64,000 nt of DNA from Streptomyces sp. LBL (GCF_029893585.1 NZ_JARXYX010000003.1:186001-250000), one strand, 5' to 3'. Shown: positions 15,975 to 24,889, numbered from the stretch's first letter. Translations and numbers: made by a program. Notes: generated by a model not told the origin, from the letters alone.

Positions 15975-16897
15975 GCCGCCACCTCCGGGCCGAGCCGGGA
16001 CTTGGTGGCCGTCAGTGCGTAGTGCTTGGTGGTGTAGCCCCAGCCGGCGTTGGCGACGCGCAGATAGCGGACGAGGGGCTCCGCCATGCCGGGCGCGACG
16101 GCCTCGATCCGGTCACGGTTGGCCTCGGCCCGGCGCTGCCACTCCTCGATGGTCCGGTGGTAGTGCGCAGTGAGGTCGTCCAACTGCTCCAGGCTGAAGC
16201 CGGCCGACTCCGCCGACTCGATGAGGTGGGAAAAGGGAACCATGTCGGCGAAGCCGAAGATCGTCTCGGTGACATGCCGGGTGCCGGGCCGCAGCGCATA
16301 CTTCCGGTACGCCTCGGTGCTGCGGAAGCAGCTCTCGGAGAGGTAGAGCCGACCCTGGCGGCGCAGCGAGTCGTACACCTTGCGCAGCACGGCCACTCGG
16401 TCGGGCATGTGGATGATCGAACCGAGCATCGTCGCCGCGTCGTAGCGTCCTTCGATGTCCAGGTCCGTGTAGGAGCCGACGCGAATGTCGACCCTGGAAG
16501 CCACCTTCAGCCGGTCCGCCTGTTCCCGGATGTACTCGGCCTGCGGCCCGGAGGGAGTGACCCCGACGACGTTGCACTCGTACTCCTGGGCCATGAACAG
16601 GGTGAGGCTGCCCCAGCCGCAGCCGATGTCCAGCAGAGACTCGCCACCCTTCAGGCCAAGGCGCTCGGCGACGAAGTGGAGCTTGGCGGTCTGCGCCTCC
16701 TCCAGGGTGGCGTCCGGGGTGCGGTAGAGCGCCGAGCTGTATTTGACACGTTCGTCGAGGAACGCCCGGAACAGTTCCGGGGGCAGCTCATAGTGCTCGT
16801 TGGTCGCCAGTTCCGCGTCCTTGGGCGGGAGGGAGAGATCGCCGTCCCGCCCCGCGTGGAGCACCGGGCAGACCTCTGTCTGCGCGTCGGTGGTCAT
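15971..16897 (-). CDS. Cyclopropane-fatty-acid-synthase-like SAM methyltransferase
   Basis: A 308-residue methyltransferase with the SAM motif LLDIGCGWGSLTLF and the preceding TLEEAQTAKLHFVAERLGL segment characteristic of the CFA synthase/mycolic acid cyclopropane synthase (CmaA) family. These enzymes add a SAM-derived methylene or methyl to a cis double bond of an acyl chain. Next to two desaturases and an ACP, cyclopropanation or methyl branching of a newly made double bond is the natural reading. The start is ATG at 16895-16897, one base from the ACP stop. A longer upstream open frame is rejected because it would overlap the ACP gene. Confidence 0.85.
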   Translation of the reverse strand: MTTDAQTEVCPVLHAGRDGDLSLPPKDAELATNEHYELPPELFRAFLDERVKYSSALYRTPDATLEEAQTAKLHFVAERLGLKGGESLLDIGCGWGSLTLFMAQEYECNVVGVTPSGPQAEYIREQADRLKVASRVDIRVGSYTDLDIEGRYDAATMLGSIIHMPDRVAVLRKVYDSLRRQGRLYLSESCFRSTEAYRKYALRPGTRHVTETIFGFADMVPFSHLIESAESAGFSLEQLDDLTAHYHRTIEEWQRRAEANRDRIEAVAPGMAEPLVRYLRVANAGWGYTTKHYALTATKSRLGPEVAA

Positions 16898-16898
16898 C

Positions 16899-17189
16899 TC
16901 AGGCCTCCGTGCGTGCCTGAGCGAGGACGAGGTCGGTGAGTTCGCGGGGGGTACGCACGGCGAAGATGTCCTCGTCCTCGAACTCCACGTCGTAGACGCG
17001 CTCGATCTGCGCGACGACGCGCAGCAGGCGTACCGAGTCCGCACCGGGCAGTTCCTTCAGGACGGTGGTCTCGGAGATCTCGGCGACGTTGACGCCGAGT
17101 TCTTTGGCGGTCTGGGCGCGGACCTCGTCGAGGACCGTGGCGTCCTGGAGAGAGACGGTCTGGGCGTGGTTCTGCTGCGGCATGGTCAT
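16899..17189 (-). CDS. Stand-alone acyl carrier protein
   Basis: A 96-residue protein with the carrier-protein helix II motif GADSVRLL; S52 would carry phosphopantetheine. The variant ADS replaces the usual LDS. Its place in the middle of the FAAL-desaturase-thioesterase-methyltransferase-PPTase operon makes it the tether on which the acyl chain is loaded by the ligase and modified. The end overlaps the methyltransferase start region and the start overlaps the thioesterase stop by four bases, so stoichiometric co-translation is likely. Confidence 0.9.
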   Translation of the reverse strand: MTMPQQNHAQTVSLQDATVLDEVRAQTAKELGVNVAEISETTVLKELPGADSVRLLRVVAQIERVYDVEFEDEDIFAVRTPRELTDLVLAQARTEA

Positions 17190-17698
17190 CCAATCGCGTG
17201 ATCGAAGTAGTGTGCGAGGCGTTCACGGTCCGCGCCGACCAGCCCCATGTGGCCCTCGGCCTGTTCCGAACTGATCGGCTGGTAGGCCGAGTTCGCCATC
17301 ACGTGCGGGGTGCCGTCGGCATCGAGGACATCGGCCTCCGCGTGCACCACGCCGCCGCTCTCCCGGACGATGCGGGCGACGGCCTGATAGGGGGTACCCG
17401 TCTGCATCGGTTGCAGGAACTTGGTGCGCAGGGTGACCGAGAAGGCCAGCAGACCGCGGTCGAGGGCGATCAGGTCGCCCATCAGCTCGTCCACGAGGAC
17501 GCTGACGATGCCGCCGTGGACGACCCCGGGGTAGGAGGCATACGCGTCGGAGAAGGTGATGTCGGTGCCGAGCCGCCCGTCGCCGAGACGGTACATCTTC
17601 AGGGCGAGCCCGATCTTGTTACGGGGTGAGCAGCCGAAACACTCAAACCGCGGCTCGTCGAGCCAGGGCAGCACGACGGGAGCTCTCTCCTCGTTCAT
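17186..17698 (-). CDS. PaaI/hotdog acyl thioesterase
   Basis: A 170-residue hotdog protein with the PaaI core PGVVHGGIVSVLVDELMG and a following LRTKFLQPM strand. It probably releases or edits the ACP-bound acyl chain, or a CoA ester. The N-terminal FECFGCSPRN is typical of the cysteine-containing leader in this subfamily. The start is ATG at 17696-17698, overlapping the second desaturase stop by four bases. It is not a close copy of the hotdog proteins at 13.4-14.4 kb. Confidence 0.85.
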   Translation of the reverse strand: MNEERAPVVLPWLDEPRFECFGCSPRNKIGLALKMYRLGDGRLGTDITFSDAYASYPGVVHGGIVSVLVDELMGDLIALDRGLLAFSVTLRTKFLQPMQTGTPYQAVARIVRESGGVVHAEADVLDADGTPHVMANSAYQPISSEQAEGHMGLVGADRERLAHYFDHAIG

Positions 17699-18555
17699 CG
17701 GGCCCCGTCTCCGGCGGACGGCAGGTCGGCGAGGATGCGCCGGATGTCGCGGAGTTTCTCCACCGGTCGGCCGGTGAGTTCGGCGAGGGTGCTGAAGAGC
17801 TGCTTGTGGATCCGAGCCCATTCCGTGCCGTCGTCCACCTCGCCGAAGTAGCGGAAGACCTCATCGATGGTGACGTGGCCGTCGAGTTCGGGGAGGTTGC
17901 CCTTGAACTTGCTGACCGGGTGGTTGTAGCGGCCCTCGGGGTCGGCCATGTAGACGTAGAAGGTCTCCAGGACCGAGGCCAGTTCCTCCGGATGAGTGAC
18001 CAGCCGACGGGCGGTGTAGTGGATGAACTCCCGTGCGTGGCGGGCCTCGTCGCCGCTCGCGCGCTTCATGATCTTGGCGATGACCGGCTCCTCCGTGACC
18101 CGGCTCACGCACTTGTACATGTGGTTGGTGGCGATCTCGGAGATTATGTTGGTGGCCAGTGTCGCCGACGGCGTGATGCCGGGCGGGTACGGCGCCCGCA
18201 TCGCGTTGATCTGCTCGTAGGCAACGTCGCTGCCGGCCAGCCGCAGCCACTTCTTGAACGCCAGGTGGTGCTGGAGCTCCTGGTATCCCCACAGGCACAC
18301 GAAAGCCGAGAAGTCGTAGTCGTCGACGAACTCGTTGAAGAAGCCGTGCTGGGCGGCTATCGAGTTGGACTCACCCATGACGGCGCCCATCGCGAAGGCG
18401 ATGTACTCCGGCCGCACGAGGTCGGGGCGGAAGTCGTCCCACGGGATGTCGTTCATCTCCCACGAGGCGTTCTGGTACGCGGGGAAGACGTCGTAGCTGT
18501 GCAGCGGTTCCGCTTCCGGGTTCCGTGCGGTCTCGATCTTGAAAGGGGTGGTCAC
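17695..18555 (-). CDS. Soluble diiron acyl-ACP desaturase-like protein 2
   Basis: A 286-residue ferritin-like protein with QELQHHLAF and GDEARHAREF as iron-ligand helices and a further glutamate in MGESNS. It belongs to the same broad group as the first desaturase but is clearly divergent, so the two probably act at different positions or carry out successive oxidations on the ACP-bound chain. The start is GTG at 18553-18555, overlapping the ligase stop by four bases. As its helices match less typical desaturases, an N- or C-oxygenase role on the ACP-bound acyl group cannot be excluded. Confidence 0.8.
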   Translation of the reverse strand: MTTPFKIETARNPEAEPLHSYDVFPAYQNASWEMNDIPWDDFRPDLVRPEYIAFAMGAVMGESNSIAAQHGFFNEFVDDYDFSAFVCLWGYQELQHHLAFKKWLRLAGSDVAYEQINAMRAPYPPGITPSATLATNIISEIATNHMYKCVSRVTEEPVIAKIMKRASGDEARHAREFIHYTARRLVTHPEELASVLETFYVYMADPEGRYNHPVSKFKGNLPELDGHVTIDEVFRYFGEVDDGTEWARIHKQLFSTLAELTGRPVEKLRDIRRILADLPSAGDGAR

Positions 18556-20261
18556 GTGGTTTCCTCCGGTTCGGTTCGGCTGACGGGCCGGGTGTCGACC
18601 GCCCCCACGTCTGCCGACGCCGACAGCTGTTCGCGGGTGCGGGTGCGCTGCCATTTGCCGCTGGTGGTACGAGGAATCGAGCGTGGCTTGACCAGGTGCA
18701 CAGAGACGTCGGTGAAGTCCATCTCCTGGACGATCCGGGCGGCGATCTGCGCGCCCAGGTCGGAGCCGGCCTTCTTCGGGTCGGTCTCGGCCACGACGCG
18801 AACCACCTCACGGCCATCGTCGGTGACGTCGGAGAAGGCCACACAGCGCTTGCGGTAGATCCCTGGTACCTCGCGGGCTACGGCCTCGATGTCGTCGGGA
18901 TAGTAGTTCTGGCCGCGGATGACGACCATGTCCTTGATGCGGCCGGTCACGAAGAGATCGCCGCTGTCCTGGAACCCGACGTCGCCGGTACGGAACCAGC
19001 GTCCGTCGAAGGCGGCGGCAGTGGCCTCGGGCGCGTTGTAGTAGCCGGTGGTCACGGCCTGGCCGGCGATCTGTACCTCACCCAACTCGCCGGGCGCGCA
19101 CACCCGGCCGTCCTCGGCAACCAGACGCATCTCGATGCCGTGCACGGGGCGGCCGACCGCTACCACGTCCTTGGCACCCCGGCCACCGCGGGCCACCGGG
19201 ACCGCCCGACCGGAGGCTGCTATCTCGGCCCGGTCGATGGAGAGGATCCGTACCGGGCTGCCGGGTTCGGGGAAGGTGATGCCCAAGGTGGCCTCGGCCA
19301 TGCCGTACACCGGATACATGACGGTGTCCCGCAGTCCGGCGGGGGCCAGGTGCGCGCTGAAGCGCTCGACGGTCTCGGCGCTGACCGGCTCGGCACCGTT
19401 GAAGGCCAGCCGCCAGGCGGAGAGGTCCAGCTCTTTGACGAACTCAAAGGGGGCGGTGGCCACGAACTGCTCGTAGGAGAAGTTGGGTCCGGTGATTACC
19501 GTGCCGCGGTGCTCAGCGAAGTACTTGAGGATCTGCGCCGGGCGGCGCAGGAAGGCGGTCGGCGTGAACACGTGCACGTCAGCACCGTTGAGCAGGTGCG
19601 AGAAGAGTCCGACCAGGCCCATGTCGTGGAAGGTGGGCACCCACTGCATGAAGACGTCGTCGGGGCTGAAGTGCCCAGAGACCACACAAGCCCGCAGGCC
19701 GGCTGCCATGGCGCTCTGCGTGAGCTGCACGCCCTTGGGTGCGCTGGTAGAGCCGGAGGTGAACTGCACCACGGACAGGGCATCCGGGTCGACGCCGGGC
19801 AGTTGGTGGGTGCCGCCGGGAGCGGACACGTCGGGGTCGATGAGGACGAGCCCGGGGATCTGCTCGGTGAGCAGGGCACCCAGGTTCCCGAAAGCGGAGC
19901 CGAGAACCAGGTGACGGATGCCGCCGACGCGCAGGATGCCGGCCAACCGGCGGGCGGTGCCTTGCTCGTCGCCGAAGCCGGCCGGCAGCGGCAGCACGCT
20001 GCACGCGGCGCCGGCTCGCTGCACACCGAAGAACAGGCTGAGGAATCGTGCGTCGGTGGGAACGAGCAGACCGACGACGGCCCCTGGGCCGACGCCGTTT
20101 TCCCGCAGACCCAGGGCGCAGTGCAAGGAGGTCTCGGCGAGCTCGGCCGCGGTGATCCGCTCCTCGCTGCCGGGAAAGACGGCGACAGCCCCGGGAGAGT
20201 TGCGAGTGTGCTGGAGGAAGGTCTCGGTGAGGGTGTCGCCGGACAACAGGGAGCCGCGCAA
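18552..20261 (-). CDS. Fatty acyl-AMP ligase (FAAL)
   Basis: A 569-residue ANL enzyme with the P-loop TSGSTSAPKGVQLT, the motif GPNFSYEQF that marks FAALs as opposed to CoA ligases, GMAEATLGITF, and YRTGD-equivalent FRTGDVGF. It would activate a free fatty acid as acyl-AMP and hand it to the ACP two genes downstream. The start appears to be TTG at 20259-20261 with AAAGGAA about ten bases upstream. It is first in the strictly coupled part of the operon (each gene overlaps the next by four bases except one), 52 bases after the P450 gene. Confidence 0.9.
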   Translation of the reverse strand: MRGSLLSGDTLTETFLQHTRNSPGAVAVFPGSEERITAAELAETSLHCALGLRENGVGPGAVVGLLVPTDARFLSLFFGVQRAGAACSVLPLPAGFGDEQGTARRLAGILRVGGIRHLVLGSAFGNLGALLTEQIPGLVLIDPDVSAPGGTHQLPGVDPDALSVVQFTSGSTSAPKGVQLTQSAMAAGLRACVVSGHFSPDDVFMQWVPTFHDMGLVGLFSHLLNGADVHVFTPTAFLRRPAQILKYFAEHRGTVITGPNFSYEQFVATAPFEFVKELDLSAWRLAFNGAEPVSAETVERFSAHLAPAGLRDTVMYPVYGMAEATLGITFPEPGSPVRILSIDRAEIAASGRAVPVARGGRGAKDVVAVGRPVHGIEMRLVAEDGRVCAPGELGEVQIAGQAVTTGYYNAPEATAAAFDGRWFRTGDVGFQDSGDLFVTGRIKDMVVIRGQNYYPDDIEAVAREVPGIYRKRCVAFSDVTDDGREVVRVVAETDPKKAGSDLGAQIAARIVQEMDFTDVSVHLVKPRSIPRTTSGKWQRTRTREQLSASADVGAVDTRPVSRTEPEETT

Positions 20262-20313
20262 GGGGGTGGTTCCTTTCGTGGGGGCCGTGTCCGTGGCCGG
20301 AGGGCCGGCCAGG

Positions 20314-21528
20314 TCAGGAGACGAGGTTGACCCGCAGCTCGCTCAGTCCGCGGAAGTTGACATGCGGGCGCCAGACAACGTCCTCTGTGGTGAGGGAGAC
20401 GCTCTTGTAGCGCCGCAGCAGTTCACGGAAGACCAGGCGGCCTTCGAGTTTCCCGAGGAGCGCGCCGATGCAGTAGTGCGGGCCGCCGCCGAAGGCAAGC
20501 GGCTTGATGTCGGTGCGCGACACGTCCAGGGAATCAGGGTTGCTGTACCGTCGCGGATCGCGGTTGGCGGCGCCGAGCAGGATCATCAGCTTCGACCCCG
20601 AGGGGATGGTCTTCCCGCCGACGGTGACGTCCGCCGTGGTGATACGGGCGACGAGCTGGACGGGGGCGTCGTAGCGGACGAACTCGTCGACGCCTTCCTC
20701 GATGAGGTCCGGGTTGTTCCGCAGGATCTGGAGCTGCTCCGGGTGGCGCAGCAGGGCCAGCATGCCGTTGCCGATGAGGTTGACGGTCGTCTCGTGACCG
20801 GCGTTGAAGAGCAGCAGCACATTGCCGATGATCTCGTCGTCAGTGAGCCGTTCGCCGTCCACCTCGGCGAGCATCAGCCGGGTCAGGATGTCGTCCTGCG
20901 GGTCGGTGCGCCGTTTCGCGAGGTGTTCGGCGATGTAGGAGCGGAATTCCAGCACCGCCTGGTTCATGGCCTTCTGGGTGACCTCGTCCAGGGCCGGGTC
21001 GACGACGTGTCCGATCGCCTCGGTCCACTGGCGGCACTGATCCCGGTCCTCGACGGGCAGGCCGACGAGACCGCAGATCACCGTGACCGGCAGCGGCAGC
21101 GCGAGGGAGTCGATGAGGTCGATGCCCTCGCCCGCGCCCATGTGGTCCAGGACCTTCGTCAGAATCTCGGAGATCTGCGGGCGCATCTTCTGGATGGAGC
21201 CCGCGCTGAAGACCGGGTTGACCAAGCTGCGGATGCGGCGGTGGGCCCGGCCGTCCAGCATGAGCATCCAGCGCCGGGTGTCTTTCACCACGGGGCTCTC
21301 CCAGCCACCACGGTGCTCCGCCCATTTGGCGTCCCGGTGGAACTCGCTGGTGAGCCGCGGGTCCCGGAGGAGGGCTGCGGCTTCGTCATATCCGGAGACG
21401 ACCCAGAACCCGAAGGGTGTCTGGTGGACCGGTTCAGCCTCGCGAAGCCGTGCGTAGAACGGGTAAGGGTCGCTGCGCATTTTCGGATCGCGGGGGTTGT
21501 AGAGAATATCCGGCTTCACTGCGTCCAT
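20314..21528 (-). CDS. Cytochrome P450
   Basis: A 404-residue bacterial P450 of normal length. The heme loop FGGGPHYCIG has its axial cysteine at about residue 353, and the I-helix oxygen-binding motif is NAGHETT. The substrate is unknown. It lies directly upstream of the FAAL gene in the same direction, so hydroxylation, epoxidation or further desaturation of the ACP-bound or released lipid is likely. No ferredoxin partner is encoded close by. Confidence 0.9.
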   Translation of the reverse strand: MDAVKPDILYNPRDPKMRSDPYPFYARLREAEPVHQTPFGFWVVSGYDEAAALLRDPRLTSEFHRDAKWAEHRGGWESPVVKDTRRWMLMLDGRAHRRIRSLVNPVFSAGSIQKMRPQISEILTKVLDHMGAGEGIDLIDSLALPLPVTVICGLVGLPVEDRDQCRQWTEAIGHVVDPALDEVTQKAMNQAVLEFRSYIAEHLAKRRTDPQDDILTRLMLAEVDGERLTDDEIIGNVLLLFNAGHETTVNLIGNGMLALLRHPEQLQILRNNPDLIEEGVDEFVRYDAPVQLVARITTADVTVGGKTIPSGSKLMILLGAANRDPRRYSNPDSLDVSRTDIKPLAFGGGPHYCIGALLGKLEGRLVFRELLRRYKSVSLTTEDVVWRPHVNFRGLSELRVNLVS

Positions 21529-21654
21529 GGCCGGAAAGCGTGTCAGGGGGCCTGTGCCGCATCAATAGGACACAGGTCCCACCCCCAGTCCTCCTGGCCG
21601 AGGGTCTCTGCGGTCAGTGTTCTGTGCGGACCCGACGGTGGGGACGCCGGGTTT

Positions 21655-22617
21655 TCAGGGGCGGAGGACCAGCTTGCCCTTGTTGCGGCGGCCGAGGAGA
21701 GCTTCGTGGGCGTCGCGGGCCCGGCCGAGGTCGTACTCCGCGCCGACAAGCGGCCGCAGCCGGCCCCGTGCCGTGAGGTCGAGGAGTTCCGTGAGTGCCT
21801 TGCCTCCGGCGCCGTGCCCGGCGAGGAGCGGGATGAGCCAGAAGCCGGCCACACTGACGCTCCGCAGCGCGAGCCGGCCCGGGTCGACCGCAGTGGCCGG
21901 CCGTCGTGCCGAGGCGCCGTACGTCACCAGCCGGCCGAGGGGGGCGAGGGCGTCGAGGGCGGCGTCGAGGACGGGGCCGCCGACGGCATCCAGGACGATG
22001 TCGACGGGTCGTCCCCGGTTGGCGTCGAGGACGCGCTCCCGGTAACCCTCGGCGGCGCCGTCGACCGCGGCGTCCGCGCCGAGCCCGAGGGCGAAGGCAC
22101 GCCGGTCGTCGGAGGACGCCGTCGCGATGACCCGGCCGGCTCCGTACTCCCGGGCCAGCTGAACGGCGAGGCTGCCCGTACCGCCCGCTGCGGAGTGCAC
22201 CACGACGCTCTCCCCGGGCCGGATCCGCGCGATGGACCTCAGCAGGTGCCAGGCGGTCAAGCCCTGGACGAGGACAGCGAGGGCGGCGCCGGCCTCCACC
22301 TCGTCGGGCAGCACCACGAGGTCGCGATCGGCAACGACCGCCCGGGCTGCATAACCGCCCTGCGGAAGGTAGCCGAGGACCCGGCGCCCGTCCGCGGTCC
22401 GGCCGGCCACCTCCATTCCCGGGATCCGCGGCAGCGGGCCCTCGGGGCCGAAGGGGCCTTCGGTGTGTTCGCCCGCGATCTGTTTGATGTCACCGAAGTT
22501 GACGCCGGCGGCCTCCACCCGGACCAGGGTCTCGCCCGGTCCCGGCACCGGGTCCGGCACATCGGCCTCCACCAGGACCTCGGGGCCTCCGAACCGCTCG
22601 TATCGCAGGGCACGCAT
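21655..22617 (-). CDS. MDR-family NADPH:quinone-reductase-like oxidoreductase
   Basis: A 320-residue zinc-free medium-chain dehydrogenase. The substrate-domain segment GVNFGDIKQIAG and the nucleotide motif HSAAGGTGSLAVQLAREYG are those of quinone/enoyl reductases. It would reduce an alpha,beta-unsaturated carbonyl with NADPH. It lies 126 bases upstream of the P450 gene and may be the first gene of the lipid cassette transcript. A general detoxification role is the alternative. Confidence 0.85.
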   Translation of the reverse strand: MRALRYERFGGPEVLVEADVPDPVPGPGETLVRVEAAGVNFGDIKQIAGEHTEGPFGPEGPLPRIPGMEVAGRTADGRRVLGYLPQGGYAARAVVADRDLVVLPDEVEAGAALAVLVQGLTAWHLLRSIARIRPGESVVVHSAAGGTGSLAVQLAREYGAGRVIATASSDDRRAFALGLGADAAVDGAAEGYRERVLDANRGRPVDIVLDAVGGPVLDAALDALAPLGRLVTYGASARRPATAVDPGRLALRSVSVAGFWLIPLLAGHGAGGKALTELLDLTARGRLRPLVGAEYDLGRARDAHEALLGRRNKGKLVLRP

Positions 22618-22686
22618 TCCGCTCTCCCACCATGAACACGCCCCACGCGGGGCCTTTCCTCGGCCCGTGCCGGTGCCGGTGCCGCC

Positions 22687-23178
22687 TCAGCCGGCGGGCC
22701 GCGGGCCGTCGCCGCCGTAGCCGGGCTGCTTGGGCTCCAGCCCTTCCATCTCTCGGAGTTGGTCGAGGAGGACCTTCGCGAACTCCAGCCCCTTCGGGGA
22801 AAGACCCACCGCACGCATGGCCACGCCGGTGACCCCGGCGCGCTCCAAGGACCGCAGGTCCTCCTCGGACAGACCAGCGTCGCGCCAGGCCGCCAGTTCT
22901 TCCAGCCGCTTTTCGGTCTGGCTCCCTGAATCGTCGTCGAGGAGATAGGCAACCGGTACACCAAAGAATTTGGCCAGGGCTTCAACATGCTGCACCCGCG
23001 GATTACCTCGTTCCCCTTTACGGAGGTAGGCGATGTACTGTTTCGAAATGTCACCGCCCTGGTCCCGGATGGCGCGGGCCACCTCTTCGTTACTGAAGGG
23101 GCCGCGACCGCGCGGATGGACGGTGTCGAACAGATGATTCAACCGCCGAGCCAGCAATCCAGGTGGGTCTGTCCTCAT
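22687..23178 (-). CDS. XRE-family regulator (EspR-like HTH), copy 2
   Basis: A 163-residue paralogue of the regulator at 12.7 kb, sharing RGPFSNEEVARAIRDQGG, the following SKQYIAYLRKGERGNPR and VAMRAVGLSPKG. Its leader AGGAGTGGGGATAA before the ATG is also nearly the same as in copy 1. The linker and extreme C-terminus differ, so the two may respond to different signals or bind as heteromers. It is divergent from ImmA copy 2 and reads toward the lipid cassette. Confidence 0.85.
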   Translation of the reverse strand: MRTDPPGLLARRLNHLFDTVHPRGRGPFSNEEVARAIRDQGGDISKQYIAYLRKGERGNPRVQHVEALAKFFGVPVAYLLDDDSGSQTEKRLEELAAWRDAGLSEEDLRSLERAGVTGVAMRAVGLSPKGLEFAKVLLDQLREMEGLEPKQPGYGGDGPRPAG

Positions 23179-23376
23179 TTATCCCCACTCCTTGATCTCT
23201 GAGCTGCCGAACAGGTGGAAGCTCAGAGGGGTGCCACCATGCAGGTTGACGAGACCATGGCTGCGACAAAGCATCCACAAGGGGTTACGCAGGACCTTGA
23301 ACGTTCCCCCTACCAGGTTACTGCATACCATCCGGTCTTCTGAGTCGGGAATTCTTTCCGGATATGCGGCAAGACG

Positions 23377-23665
23377 TTAGAGGATCTCGCCGACAGCCGT
23401 CGTCCCCACGTGGTACTCGGGCACGGTGGTCCATGCGGCGTTCCCGGCGCGGATGCCCTTCTCCCGCGCCTGGGCTGTCGTGGACGCCTCGCGGTATCCG
23501 CTTGTCGGCCGGCTCGGCGAGCCGTCGCCCCACCGGCTCCGGCCAGGGCGACCGTGTGGGCGTGAAGTGCAGGTGGAAGGGGGTACGGGCCAGCAACCGC
23601 GTCTCGACGACCGGGTCTTGTGGGTGACGTGGCTGCCCAGCACCAGGTGCGCATCGAGACCGGAC
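23377..23665 (-). mobile_element. IS630-family transposase remnant
   Basis: Joined minus-strand segments match the C-terminal half of IS630-type transposases: LDAHLVLGSHVTHKT (usually LD.HLVLDNYATHKT), then FHLHFTPTRSPWPEPV in another frame, then a tail ending GTTAVGEIL. At least two frame changes are needed and catalytic residues are altered, so the element is dead. No terminal repeats were recognised. Confidence 0.6.
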
Positions 23666-23789
23666 GGGATCTCGAGCCTGCGAGCATGCCCTCCGGCTCG
23701 TCCACTCCGATGGCGTGAACCGAACTCCTCGTGGCGGAAGCCGGGTTGCTGCAATCGGGCCCTGCTGTGCCTGAGCCAGGGGCGGCTTC

Positions 23790-23905
23790 GTCATCGTCGA
23801 CGGGTCGCGGGTTCCCACCGACTGCATTCGGGCCGACAACCCGTACTATCGCAGAAGTACAAGACGCACGGCATGACCGTCCAGATCATCACCACCCGGC
23901 AGATC
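23790..23905 (+). mobile_element. IS5-like (DDE_Tnp_4) transposase remnant
   Basis: The plus strand encodes FVIVDGSRVPTDCIRADNPY, then after a frame change near 23850, KYKTHGMTVQIITT. This is the pattern around the first catalytic aspartate and the KHKxHGMNxQVI block of IS5-group transposases. Only about 40 residues remain. It adjoins the IS630 remnant and lies outside XRE copy 2. Confidence 0.55.
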
Positions 23906-24314
23906 CTCATCTTGGCCGAGCCCGCCCAGCAGGGTACAGGCGCCCCCCCTCCGCGCCCCCTGCTACGGCCACCGTGAACTGCCCGACCGTTGCCGGCAGT
24001 GCCACCACGCCCGCGCGCGCATCCACGAACGCGCCTTCGCCCAGTTCGAGGCCCACTTGGCAGACCAGGGATTCAATGCACGTATCGAAACTCGTTGTGG
24101 GGCTCAGCGGCGGCCTTTGGTCCGACCGACCGATGGAATCCCGCAACCGGATGCGGACACCGTCGTCCAGTTCCTCACCGAAGCCACGGGAAGTACGGAG
24201 CTTGGAGAACGGATCCGGTCATCCGCTGGCCGAGAAAAGGATCTTCCGTCCCGGGGGTCCCTGACACATCATGGGCAGCCGCGACACCCACCGCAGCGAG
24301 GAGAACGGGAAGCG
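23906..24314. other. Unassigned stretch before ImmA copy 2
   Basis: About 400 bases without a gene I recognise. One plus-strand frame has a CRQCHH-type cysteine pair and a helix-like segment but no ribosome site and no clear family. It probably contains further transposon debris and the promoter of the ImmA copy 2 gene. Confidence 0.3.
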
Positions 24315-24869
24315 ATGAAGCGCCGACACATCCGCAGGAGATGCGGCGACCTGGTACGGAGTCTCGACCTGCCCGTCTCCTTCTCCCTGGAGTACCTCTG
24401 CGAGCAGATCGCCGAGCGTCGGCGGCGCCCGATCCAGCTGGCCCCGCTGGCGTTCCCTGCCAGCGGCCCCGCCGGGCTCCTGGTCTCCACCGCCACCACG
24501 GACTACGTCTTCTATGAGGCCTGTACCACAGCGGTCCACCAGACTCACGTGATCATGCACGAACTGGGCCACCTCCTGTGGGACCACGGCCCGGCGGGCT
24601 CCGGCACGGCTGGCTCCGGCACGGCGGACGAGATGTCCGCGGGCAGCGCCCTGCTGCCCGCGGACATCGACCCCGCGCTCATCGAACACATGCTGGGGCG
24701 CACCCAGTACAGCCGCCCCGAGGAGTATGCGGCGGAGTACTTCGCCACGCGGCTGCTGCGGCTGGCGAGGGGCCCGCTCTCGCCGCCGGCTGCGGTGCCG
24801 CCCGGTATGAGCGAGCTGGTGGACCGCCTGGAGCGCTCATTGCGGCACGGCGGCGGTCAACGGAGATGA
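24315..24869 (+). CDS. ImmA/IrrE-family metallopeptidase, copy 2
   Basis: A 184-residue zinc peptidase with HELGH at residues 82-86, exactly as in copy 1 at 11.2-11.8 kb, and the same RTQYSxPEEYAAEYFAT block. An insertion of repeated GSGTA units after HLLWDHGPA distinguishes it. The start is ATG at 24315 with GAGGAGAACGGGAAGCG; longer frames upstream lack conservation. It probably cleaves or is controlled with XRE copy 2, from which it is divergent, though about 1.1 kb of transposase debris separates them. Confidence 0.85.
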   Translation: MKRRHIRRRCGDLVRSLDLPVSFSLEYLCEQIAERRRRPIQLAPLAFPASGPAGLLVSTATTDYVFYEACTTAVHQTHVIMHELGHLLWDHGPAGSGTAGSGTADEMSAGSALLPADIDPALIEHMLGRTQYSRPEEYAAEYFATRLLRLARGPLSPPAAVPPGMSELVDRLERSLRHGGGQRR

Positions 24870-24889
24870 CCGCGCTGCCGAGTCCATCC

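Noticed and set aside
19918..22635. A 905-codon plus-strand frame opposite the FAAL, P450 and MDR genes.
   Set aside because: All three opposite genes have strong family motifs and normal lengths. The plus frame has none.
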